Source: DATBLE01 sp050258035
GTDB lineage: Bacteria > Actinomycetota > Thermoleophilia > Gaiellales > Gaiellaceae
Assembly (NCBI GenBank): GCA_050258035.1
Contig: JBLMYA010000075.1
Span: 4,725 to 68,724, forward strand
Direction of reading: 5' to 3'
DNA: 64,000 bases
Part shown: piece after piece, positions 48,218 through 55,316 of the stretch
Position numbering within the stretch: the stretch's first letter is position 1
How the letters are laid out: the number at the start of each line of letters is the position of its first letter
Translations under genes and position numbers: made by a program
Notes under the pieces: model-generated
The model's input: the letters and a program-made list of their open reading frames with translations, nothing else
Told to the model about the DNA's origin: nothing
The model's database searches: none

Positions 48218-49549
48218 TTGCTGACGATCGCGGTCGCGGCGTCCGTTGCGGTCGCGTTCGCCGACTCGTCGATCGTCGTCCTCGCGCTCCCGGACCTCTA
48301 CGGGGCGTTCAACACCTCGATCGTCGGCGTCTCGTGGGTCATCACCTCGTACAACCTGGTGGTCGCGGTCGCGACCGCTCTCATCGCCGCCCTCTCCCGT
48401 CATCTCGACCCACGACGCTGGGCGCAGGTCGGCCTGGCGCTCTTCACGGCGGCCTCGATCGGCTGCGCGGCCTCGTGGTCGCTGCCGGCCCTGATCGTCT
48501 TCCGCTGCGTCCAGGGCCTCGGGGCGGCGTTCCTGCTGGCGACGTCGATCTCCCTGCTCGGCGGTCTGGTCGGTTCCCGCGAGCGGGGCATCGCCCTGTG
48601 GACGAACGTCGCCGTGCTCGGAGCTGCGCTGGGGCCGGTCCTCGGCGGCGTCCTCACGCAGCTCTTCGACTGGCGGGCGATCTTCGTCGTGCAGGCGCCG
48701 GTCGCGGGCGTCGCCCTGCTCGCCACCGCTGCCGGCGCCGTCGCGCTCCAGACCGAGGAGCATCGACGGCGCGGTCACGGAGCGCTGGCCGCCGACACCG
48801 CCCTCGGCTTCGTCTTCGCCGCGCTCGTCGGCGCGCTCTTCCTCGCGGTGCTGCTCGTGATCACCGTCTGGGGCCTCGAGCCGATCGTCGGCGCGGTCGT
48901 GGTCAGCGCCCTCCCGGCCGGCACGATCGCGGCACGGCCGGTCGAGAGGGGCCTGCCGCCCTGGCAGGCGGTCGCCGGAGGCGTGGTCCTGCTCGCCGCC
49001 GGGCTCCTGGCACTCGCCCTCCTGCCGCGTGTCTCGAGCCTGCTCGTCGCCCTCGCTCTCGCCTTCTGCGGGCTGGGGATCGGCCTCGCGGTGCCCGTGC
49101 TCACCAGAATCGCCCTGCACCAGGACACCGGGCTCGTCCGCAGTGGGGCGATCACCGTCTCAGCGCGTCACGCCGGTCTCGTGCTCGCCCTTGCGCTCGT
49201 AGCGCCGCTCCTGACGAACTCGCTCGACCGAGCCGGCGAGCGCGCCCTGCTCGGCGGAACGAAGGAGATCCTCGACGCCAACGTCCCGCTGCGGAAGAAG
49301 GTGCCGATCGCGCTCTCCCTGCGCGACGCACTCCAGTCGGCGAAGAAGGGGGAGGTGCCCGACCTGCGCAAGCCGTTCGACGACGCGGGTGCCGGGTCGA
49401 ACGACAACGTCCGCCACGCGCGGGACTCGCTGATCACCACCCTCGAGTCGGCGCTGACCCGGGGATTCAGGTCGGCGTTCGCACTCGCGGCGCTGTTCGC
49501 CCTCCTGGCGCTGATCCCGGCGCTCAGGCTGCGCAGGAGGCCGACGTGA
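48218..49549 (+). CDS. MFS transporter (DHA2/EmrB-like)
   Basis: A 443-residue drug:proton antiporter-type protein. About twelve helices are predicted; the start is typical of the group (FADSSIVVLALPDLYGAFNTS, VSWVITSYNLVVAVATAL), and motif C resembles GPVLGGVLTQLFDWRAIFVV. An unusual amphipathic insert of about 90 residues precedes the last helix. TTG 48218 is the likely start; upstream CTG codons are less likely. Forms a pair with the next small gene (GTGA overlap). No substrate can be named. Confidence 0.88.
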   Translation: MLTIAVAASVAVAFADSSIVVLALPDLYGAFNTSIVGVSWVITSYNLVVAVATALIAALSRHLDPRRWAQVGLALFTAASIGCAASWSLPALIVFRCVQGLGAAFLLATSISLLGGLVGSRERGIALWTNVAVLGAALGPVLGGVLTQLFDWRAIFVVQAPVAGVALLATAAGAVALQTEEHRRRGHGALAADTALGFVFAALVGALFLAVLLVITVWGLEPIVGAVVVSALPAGTIAARPVERGLPPWQAVAGGVVLLAAGLLALALLPRVSSLLVALALAFCGLGIGLAVPVLTRIALHQDTGLVRSGAITVSARHAGLVLALALVAPLLTNSLDRAGERALLGGTKEILDANVPLRKKVPIALSLRDALQSAKKGEVPDLRKPFDDAGAGSNDNVRHARDSLITTLESALTRGFRSAFALAALFALLALIPALRLRRRPT

Positions 49550-49950
49550 GACGCCTCGCCGTCCTGCTCGGCCTTGCCGCGACGCTCCTGGTCGTCGAGC
49601 TCGCGCTCGGGGCGATCCACTTCGGACAGCCGAAGCTGGCCGATCCGTGCACGACGAAGCCCGCGTTCAAGGGCGGTGGTCTCGACGGCGAGATCCAGCG
49701 GTTCGCGCTCAGCGGCCTGAACGGAGCCGCGTGCAAACTGCACACGACCCGCGAGGAGCTCGTGCTCTCGTTCGTCCCCGCCGCGGGGACGAAGCGCGTG
49801 CGCTGGGACCGGCCGACGATCGAGAACGCCCTGCGCTCGGGGTTCGACCAGGCATTCCACGACACCGAGCAGCGCGGCGTCGCCGGATTCGTCATCGGCC
49901 ACATCCTCGAGGTCGTCCTCGGCGCCCCGCTCGACTACTTCCTGGACTGA
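49546..49950 (+). CDS. Hypothetical membrane-anchored partner of the MFS gene
   Basis: A 134-residue protein with one N-terminal membrane segment (about residues 3-24) and an extracytoplasmic domain with two Cys that could form a disulfide (DPCTTKP, GAACKLH). The GTG start overlaps the MFS stop, so the two are co-produced. Likely an accessory of the pump, but the family is unknown to me. A hairpin follows. Confidence 0.7.
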   Translation: MRRLAVLLGLAATLLVVELALGAIHFGQPKLADPCTTKPAFKGGGLDGEIQRFALSGLNGAACKLHTTREELVLSFVPAAGTKRVRWDRPTIENALRSGFDQAFHDTEQRGVAGFVIGHILEVVLGAPLDYFLD

Positions 49951-49951
49951 G

Positions 49952-49977
49952 CGCGGGGGAACCAGGCTTCCCCCGCG
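49952..49977 (+). terminator. Hairpin after MFS pair
   Basis: CGCGGGGGAA / TTCCCCCGCG, 10 bp with a 6-base loop, directly at the stop. Convergent with glyQS. The rest of the gap to 50126 holds no gene. Confidence 0.65.
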
Positions 49978-50126
49978 AGCCCCCTCCTCCGCTCGCTCGC
50001 TGCGCTCGCATCGCCTGCTGACGGCAAGCAGTGGCGTGCCGCGCGCGCACAGGTCGGTCGCGGCGACGAATGTTCGAGGCGAGACCTGCGGTCCGTCTGC
50101 CCGTGTGCCTCGTGCGACCGCGTCGT

Positions 50127-51500
50127 CTAGTCCCGCTTTGGCGTCGTCCAGGGCTTGCGGAGCTCGTCCGCGAGCCGCGACGCGACCTGCGCGATCGCGA
50201 CCCGCTCCTGGGCGAGCGAGTCGCGCTCGCGGATCGTGACGGTGTCGTCCTCGAGCGTCTGCTCGTCGACCGTGAACGCGAAGGGCGTGCCGATCTCGTC
50301 CTGACGGCGGTAGCGGCGGCCGATCGCGCCTGCCTCGTCGTACTCCACGTACGTCTCCTCGCGGAGCTCCTCGTGGAGCGCGCGGGCCCTCTCGACCATG
50401 GCGGCGTCCTTCGCGATCAGCGGCAGCACCGCCGCCTTGACCGGCGCAAGGCGAGGGTGGAGCCGCAGCACCGTCCGTTCCCGCTCGCCCACGACCTCCT
50501 CGTCGTAGGCGTCGACGAGGAATGCGAGCAGCGACCGGTCGACGCCGCCGGCGGGCTCGATCACGTGCGGGACGAAGCGCTCGCCCGTGCCCGCGTCGAC
50601 CCATTCGAGCTTGGTGCCGGAGAACTCCGTGTGCTGCGTCAGGTCGTACGCGCCCCGGTTCGCGATCCCCTCGAGCTCCGACCAGCCGATCGGGAACAGG
50701 TACTCGATGTCGCTCGTCCCGCTCGAGTAGTGCGACAGCTCGTCCGCCTCGTGCGGGCGGACGCGGAGGTGGCTCTCGCGCAGCCCGTAGCGCGTATACC
50801 AGCCGAGCCGCTCGTCGATCCAGTACCGGTACCACTGCTCGGCCTCGTCCGGCGGGACGAAGTACTCCATCTCCATCTGCTCGAACTCGCGCGTCCGGAA
50901 CAGGAAGTTCCCCGGCGTGATCTCGTTGCGGAACGACTTGCCGATCTGCGCGATGCCGAACGGCGGCTTGCGCCGGGCGAGCTGCGCGACGTTCTTGAAG
51001 TTGACGAAGATGCCCTGCGCCGTCTCCGGCCGCAGGTAGGCGAGCGACGAGGTCTCCTCGACGGCGCCGAGATGCGTGGAGAGCATCAGGTTGAACAGGC
51101 GTGGCTCGGTCAGGTCGCACTCCGGCGTCTCGCCCGGGCGCTTGCTCGGCCTTCGCCCGCAGCGCACCTCCTCGTGCTGGGGATCGGCGAGGTGGTCGGC
51201 GCGGAAGCGGAGCTTGCACGTCCGGCAGTCGACCAGCGGGTCGCTGAAGCCGGACACGTGGCCGGACGCCTCCCACACGCGTGGGTGCAGGACGATCGCC
51301 GAGTCCAGGGCGACGATGTCGTCTCGCTCCTGAACCATCGCCTCGAGCCAGCGCGCCTTGACGTTGTTCTTGAGCAGGACGCCGTAGTGGCCGTAGTCGT
51401 ACGCCGAGCCCAGCCCGCCGTAGATCTCCGACGACGGGAAGACGAACCCGCGCCGCCGGCACAGCGAGACGATCTTGTCCATGGTCGCCGTGTCGGGCAT
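50127..51500 (-). CDS. glyQS: Glycine-tRNA ligase (single-chain alpha2 type)
   Basis: A 457-residue class IIa synthetase of the homodimeric kind. Motifs: YGGLGSAYDYGHYGVLLKNN at the N-terminus, RPETAQGIFVNFKNV (motif 1 region), QIGKSFRNEITPGNFLFRTREFEQMEMEYF (motif 2, split), and the C-terminal anticodon domain with EIGTPFAFTVDEQ. A CxxC pair lies in DCRTCKLRF. Sole gene of its unit: a possible TAACGT -10 box lies 9 nt before the ATG. Confidence 0.96.
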   Translation of the reverse strand: MPDTATMDKIVSLCRRRGFVFPSSEIYGGLGSAYDYGHYGVLLKNNVKARWLEAMVQERDDIVALDSAIVLHPRVWEASGHVSGFSDPLVDCRTCKLRFRADHLADPQHEEVRCGRRPSKRPGETPECDLTEPRLFNLMLSTHLGAVEETSSLAYLRPETAQGIFVNFKNVAQLARRKPPFGIAQIGKSFRNEITPGNFLFRTREFEQMEMEYFVPPDEAEQWYRYWIDERLGWYTRYGLRESHLRVRPHEADELSHYSSGTSDIEYLFPIGWSELEGIANRGAYDLTQHTEFSGTKLEWVDAGTGERFVPHVIEPAGGVDRSLLAFLVDAYDEEVVGERERTVLRLHPRLAPVKAAVLPLIAKDAAMVERARALHEELREETYVEYDEAGAIGRRYRRQDEIGTPFAFTVDEQTLEDDTVTIRERDSLAQERVAIAQVASRLADELRKPWTTPKRD

Positions 51501-51509
51501 GGGCCGGAC

Positions 51510-51515
51510 ACGTTA
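51510..51515 (-). promoter_or_regulatory. Possible -10 box TAACGT for glyQS
   Basis: Minus-strand TAACGT 9 nt before the glyQS ATG, fits TANNNT. Confidence 0.4.
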
Positions 51516-51525
51516 ACCGCGGCGG

Positions 51526-52830
51526 CTACGCGGGTGCGGGCAGCTTCAACCGGAAGACGGCGCCGCCGTCCGGAGCGTTCTCGGCCGTCGCCTCGCCTCC
51601 GTGCGTGAGCGCCACCTGCCTGACGATCGCGAGGCCGAGCCCGGAGCCGGGCAGGTTCCGGGCGTTCGCCGCCCGGTAGAAGCGGTCGAAGACGTGGGGG
51701 AGGTCCTCCTGCGAGATCCCCGGGCCGTGGTCGCGAACCGTCACCTGGTGGTCGATCACCGCGACGTCGACGGAGCTCGACCACTTCGCCGCGTTGTCGA
51801 GCAGGTTGGAGACCGCGCGGTCGAGCTGGGCCGGCGCGCCCCGGACGACCGACTCCTGGAGCTGTGTGCGGAAGAGGACCTTCGGCGCCCGCACCTTGGC
51901 GCGAGCGACGGCGTTCTCGACGAGCTCGTCGAGACGGATGTCCTCGATTTCGGCCGGCTGTTCCCGGTCGATCTCGACCAGGTCGCCGACGAGCGTGCTC
52001 AGCTCCTCGACCTGGCCGATCACGTCGGCGAGCAGCTTCTCGCGCTCCCCGGGTGGGAGCTCCTTGCCGCCCGCGAGCACCTCGATGTTCGTCCGCAGGC
52101 TCGCGAGCGGCGTGCGCAGCTCGTGCGAGGCGTCGGCGACGAGGCGGCGCTGCGCCTTCACGGACGTGTCGAGCGCGCCGAGCATCTCGTTGAAGGCCGA
52201 CGCGAGCCTCCCGAGCTCGTCGTCGCTGTGCACGTCGATCCGGCGGGAGAGGTCACGAGTCGCCGTCACCTCCTCGGCCACGGACGTCAGGTTCTCGACC
52301 GGCCGCAGCGCAGCGCTGGCGACGACGAGGCCGAGCCCCCCGGCGATCCCGACGCCGACGAGCCCGATCAGGAGCATGTACACGCCGAGCCGGTGGAGGG
52401 TGTGGTCGACCTCTGCGAGCGACCGCGCCACCTGCACGGCGACGCCGTCGCCGACCTGCGTCGCGTACACGCGCACGTGGGTGTCTGCGACGGTTCCGTC
52501 CGTGTAGAACGGCTTGCCTCCCGTCGCCGCGAGCTTCTTCGCCCGCTCCAGGCCGGGGAGCTCGACCTGGGCTCCGCGGCCGGTGGAGTCGATCACCTGG
52601 AGGTAGGTCGGCGGGCCGCCCAGCGGTGCGCGCGGCCCGAGCTGCACGTAGCCGAGCTCGGAGCCCGGCCCGGGGTGCTCGACGAAGTCGTGGGCGCGGG
52701 CGGCGAGGCTCGAGTCCACCTCGCCGAGCAGCTGGTGGCGGACGACGACGTAGACGCCGGCCGCCGACCCGGCCACCGCCGCGGCGACCGCGGCCGCGGC
52801 GAGCAGCGTGACGCGCAGGCGGAAGCTCAT
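51526..52830 (-). CDS. Sensor histidine kinase (MprB-like)
   Basis: A 434-residue two-component sensor. TM1 at about 5-28, extracytoplasmic sensor domain to about 150, TM2 about 152-172, HAMP linker, HisKA with the phospho-acceptor in DASHELRTPLASL, then the ATPase core: NLLDNAAKWS (N box), DHGPGIS (G1) and GSGLGLAI (G2). ATG 52830 follows GAGG; a GTG 52833 in frame immediately before it is the alternative. It begins 4 bp after the response regulator gene, so the pair is one operon. Stimulus unknown. Confidence 0.93.
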   Translation of the reverse strand: MSFRLRVTLLAAAAVAAAVAGSAAGVYVVVRHQLLGEVDSSLAARAHDFVEHPGPGSELGYVQLGPRAPLGGPPTYLQVIDSTGRGAQVELPGLERAKKLAATGGKPFYTDGTVADTHVRVYATQVGDGVAVQVARSLAEVDHTLHRLGVYMLLIGLVGVGIAGGLGLVVASAALRPVENLTSVAEEVTATRDLSRRIDVHSDDELGRLASAFNEMLGALDTSVKAQRRLVADASHELRTPLASLRTNIEVLAGGKELPPGEREKLLADVIGQVEELSTLVGDLVEIDREQPAEIEDIRLDELVENAVARAKVRAPKVLFRTQLQESVVRGAPAQLDRAVSNLLDNAAKWSSSVDVAVIDHQVTVRDHGPGISQEDLPHVFDRFYRAANARNLPGSGLGLAIVRQVALTHGGEATAENAPDGGAVFRLKLPAPA

Positions 52831-52834
52831 CACC

Positions 52835-53509
52835 TCACTCCGAGGGCTCGCGCAGCGCGTACCCGACGCCGCGGACCGTCTGGATCAGCCGCGGCTCGCC
52901 TTCCGCCTCCGTCTTCCGGCGCAGGTAGCCGACGTAGACCTCGAGCGAGTTCGACGAGGGACCGAAGTCGTAGCCCCACACCCGGTCGAAGATCACGTCG
53001 CGCGTCAATACCTGGCGGGGGTTCCGCATGAACAGCTCGAGGAGGAGGAACTCGGTGCGGGTCAGCTCGATCAGCCGGTCGCCTCTGCGAACCTCGTGGG
53101 TGCCCGGGTCGAGCGTCAGGTCGGCGAAGGCGAGCGCCCCCTCGTCGCCGACCGTCCGGCGAAGGAGCGCGCGCAGGCGGGCGAGGAGCTCCTCCAGCGC
53201 GAACGGCTTGACCAGGTAGTCGTCGGCCCCGGCGTCGAGCCCCGCGACTCGGTCGTCCACGTCGTGCCGGGCGGTGAGCATCAGCACGGGCGTCCGGTTC
53301 CCCATTCGCCGGAGGGCGCGACATGTCTCGATCCCGTCCATGACCGGCATCAGGATGTCGAGGACGATCGCGTCGACGCTCCGCGCGGCGATCGACAGCA
53401 GCGCCTGCTGGCCGTCCGTCGCCGCCTCGACCTCGTAGCCTTCGAGCCGCAGCGCCCGCTCCAGCGCCTCCCGGACGGCGCGCTCGTCGTCCACGACCAG
53501 AATGCGCAT
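52835..53509 (-). CDS. OmpR-family response regulator (MprA-like)
   Basis: A 224-residue regulator. Receiver domain: VVDDERAVREALERAL with the acidic pair, phospho-acceptor Asp in AIVLDILMPVMDG, Thr in LMLTARHD, and DDYLVKPF. A winged-helix DNA-binding domain follows (LTRTEFLLLELF, SLEVYVGYLRRKTE, IQTVRGVGYAL). ATG start; upstream of it lies a 38-bp divergent gap to ppsR. Partner of the kinase downstream. Confidence 0.94.
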   Translation of the reverse strand: MRILVVDDERAVREALERALRLEGYEVEAATDGQQALLSIAARSVDAIVLDILMPVMDGIETCRALRRMGNRTPVLMLTARHDVDDRVAGLDAGADDYLVKPFALEELLARLRALLRRTVGDEGALAFADLTLDPGTHEVRRGDRLIELTRTEFLLLELFMRNPRQVLTRDVIFDRVWGYDFGPSSNSLEVYVGYLRRKTEAEGEPRLIQTVRGVGYALREPSE

Positions 53510-53547
53510 GTGCGAAGTGTCTCCGATCTACCTGAAAGCATCGTGAG

Positions 53548-54372
53548 ATGAACGCGGCGCCTGCGCCCGTCGAGCTGCACATCGTCTCCGACGCGACCGG
53601 CGAGACTGCGACCAGGCTCGTCGCGGCGCTCGAGGCGCAGTTCCCGGAGCAGTCGTTCGAGGAGATCCGGCACCCGCGCGTCGAGACCGTCGACGACCTG
53701 CGGCTCGTCGTCGATCGGGCGAAGGGGCGGCCGGCCGTCGTCGTCTACACGATCGTCAAGCCGGAGCTCCGCGAGGCGATGCGCGACTTCTGCCGCCGCG
53801 CCAAGCTCCACTACTGCGACATCCTCGGCCCTCCTCTGGCGGCGATCGCGAAGATCTCCGGGCAGTCCGCGCAGATGGCGCCCGGCGTCCGCCATCCCCT
53901 CGACTCCGCCTACTTCCGGCGGATCGCTGCGATCGAGTTCGCGGTCAAGTTCGACGACGGGATCGGCGGCGGCCTGGCCGGGGCGGACATCGTCCTGGTC
54001 GGCGTCTCCCGGACGTCGAAGACGCCGCTCTCGATGTACCTCGGGTACATGGGCTACAAGACCGCGAACGTGCCCGTCGTCCGGGGCATCGACCCGCCCG
54101 GGGAGCTGTTCGAGCTCGATCCCGTCAAGATCGTCGGGCTGACGATCGACGCCGGCCGTCTCGCGGAGATCCGGCAGGAGCGCGTGCGCCAGATGCGCGC
54201 GAGCCCGAGGGCGTACGCCGAGCTGGTCGAGATCTACGAGGAGCTCGAGCACTCGGACGCGATCCACCGCCGGCTCGGCTGTCCGGTGCTCGACATCACC
54301 GAGCTGTCGATCGAGGAGACCGCCTCGCGCGTGGTCAAGCTCGTCGAGGAACGACGGCGGTCGCGTCCGTGA
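53548..54372 (+). CDS. ppsR: PEP synthase / pyruvate phosphate dikinase regulatory protein
   Basis: A 274-residue bifunctional kinase/phosphotransferase of the DUF299/PpsR family. It inactivates its target dikinase by ADP-dependent phosphorylation of a Thr next to the catalytic His, and reverses it with Pi. N-terminal HIVSDATGETATRLV and the P-loop GVSRTSKTPLSMYLGYMGYK are diagnostic. ppdK is on the same strand three genes on (with a reverse gene between), so the enzyme and its switch are neighbours. Stop overlaps a small membrane protein gene (GTGA). Confidence 0.95.
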   Translation: MNAAPAPVELHIVSDATGETATRLVAALEAQFPEQSFEEIRHPRVETVDDLRLVVDRAKGRPAVVVYTIVKPELREAMRDFCRRAKLHYCDILGPPLAAIAKISGQSAQMAPGVRHPLDSAYFRRIAAIEFAVKFDDGIGGGLAGADIVLVGVSRTSKTPLSMYLGYMGYKTANVPVVRGIDPPGELFELDPVKIVGLTIDAGRLAEIRQERVRQMRASPRAYAELVEIYEELEHSDAIHRRLGCPVLDITELSIEETASRVVKLVEERRRSRP

Positions 54373-54527
54373 AGCCGAAGCCGCCGGTGTCGATTGCGCG
54401 CTGGACCCTCTGGTGGTTCCTCCTCGCGATCGGGATCTTCCTCTTCTACGTCCTCCTCACGCCGATCTGGATCGGGCTGCGGGTTCTCGCCTGGGCAGCG
54501 GAGTTCAGGGCCAGGCGCCGTCGTTAG
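54369..54527 (+). CDS. 52-aa tryptophan-rich membrane microprotein
   Basis: A 52-residue protein starting VKPKPPVSIARWTLWWFLLA, one membrane helix (about 12-38) with five Trp at its ends and a basic C-tail RARRRR. The GTG start overlaps the ppsR stop as GTGA, and codon endings match the genome, so it is very likely translated. It is too short for standard gene lists. Function unknown; its place between ppsR and ppdK could be incidental. Confidence 0.65.
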   Translation: MKPKPPVSIARWTLWWFLLAIGIFLFYVLLTPIWIGLRVLAWAAEFRARRRR

Positions 54528-54557
54528 TCCGGGAGCGCCTGGATCGGGCGCCGCCGC

Positions 54558-55217
54558 TCAGACCGGCCGGGCTCCGAGCGGTGTCTCGGCGCCCGGCTCC
54601 ACGCGGTAGGCGGTCGCGCCCTCGCGGCTCGTGACCGTCTCGGCCAGCTCGGTGCCGACGAAGTGGAGGCCGACGCCGTCGTCGGCGGCGTAGCCCGGCG
54701 GGAAGCCTTCGTCGACGAGGCGGCGGTATACCGGGCGGCGGAGCCCCTCGCCGTCGTAGTGCGGGCAGGCGCTCCCCGGCAGGAGACCGAGGCCGTCGCG
54801 CATCCCCGCCAGCCCCGGCCCGAACGAGTCGGTCACGCCCGCCTCGAACCAGCAGATCATCCCTGCGCTCCAACCGGTGAGGACGATGCCCTGCTCCCAC
54901 GCCTCGCGCAGAAGGGCGTCGAAGCCGTGAACGCGCCAGATCGCGAGCATGTTCGCGGTGTTGCCGCCCCCGACGACGATCACGTCCTGCGACCGGACGA
55001 GCTCGCGGATGTCGCCGGGCGGCCAGGGGAAGAACTCGAGGCGGCGTACCCGGGCGCGGTCCGCGAGCTGGTCGTGGATGACGAGCGAGAGCGCGGGATC
55101 CTCGGCGCTCGCCGTCCCGACCCACAGGACGCGCGGCGAGGGGCTTACGAGGTCGAGAACGTACGGCCACAGCGCGGTCGGGTCGCCCCCGATCCCGACG
55201 ATCTGCGGTTCTCCCAT
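54558..55217 (-). CDS. Peptidase E-like (S51) protein
   Basis: A 219-residue protein of the dipeptidase E / cyanophycinase group. The nucleophile elbow is GWSAGMICWFE (Ser), with VVGGGNTANMLAIW before it and SACPHYDGE (His) after. This group cleaves Asp-X dipeptides or related isopeptides. ATG start; leaderless TACGCT -10 box 7 nt upstream. It lies on the other strand between the ppsR unit and ppdK. Confidence 0.83.
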   Translation of the reverse strand: MGEPQIVGIGGDPTALWPYVLDLVSPSPRVLWVGTASAEDPALSLVIHDQLADRARVRRLEFFPWPPGDIRELVRSQDVIVVGGGNTANMLAIWRVHGFDALLREAWEQGIVLTGWSAGMICWFEAGVTDSFGPGLAGMRDGLGLLPGSACPHYDGEGLRRPVYRRLVDEGFPPGYAADDGVGLHFVGTELAETVTSREGATAYRVEPGAETPLGARPV

Positions 55218-55224
55218 TCCGCCA

Positions 55225-55230
55225 AGCGTA
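55225..55230 (-). promoter_or_regulatory. -10 box TACGCT for the peptidase E-like gene
   Basis: Minus-strand TACGCT 7 nt before the ATG. Confidence 0.45.
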
Positions 55231-55316
55231 GTTGCCCGCAGCCGTGTTCAGGCGCATCGCCGATGGCCCGAGCGGAAGGGCCCCCGAGACTGGGGCAATC
55301 CACCGAGGAGGGTCCG

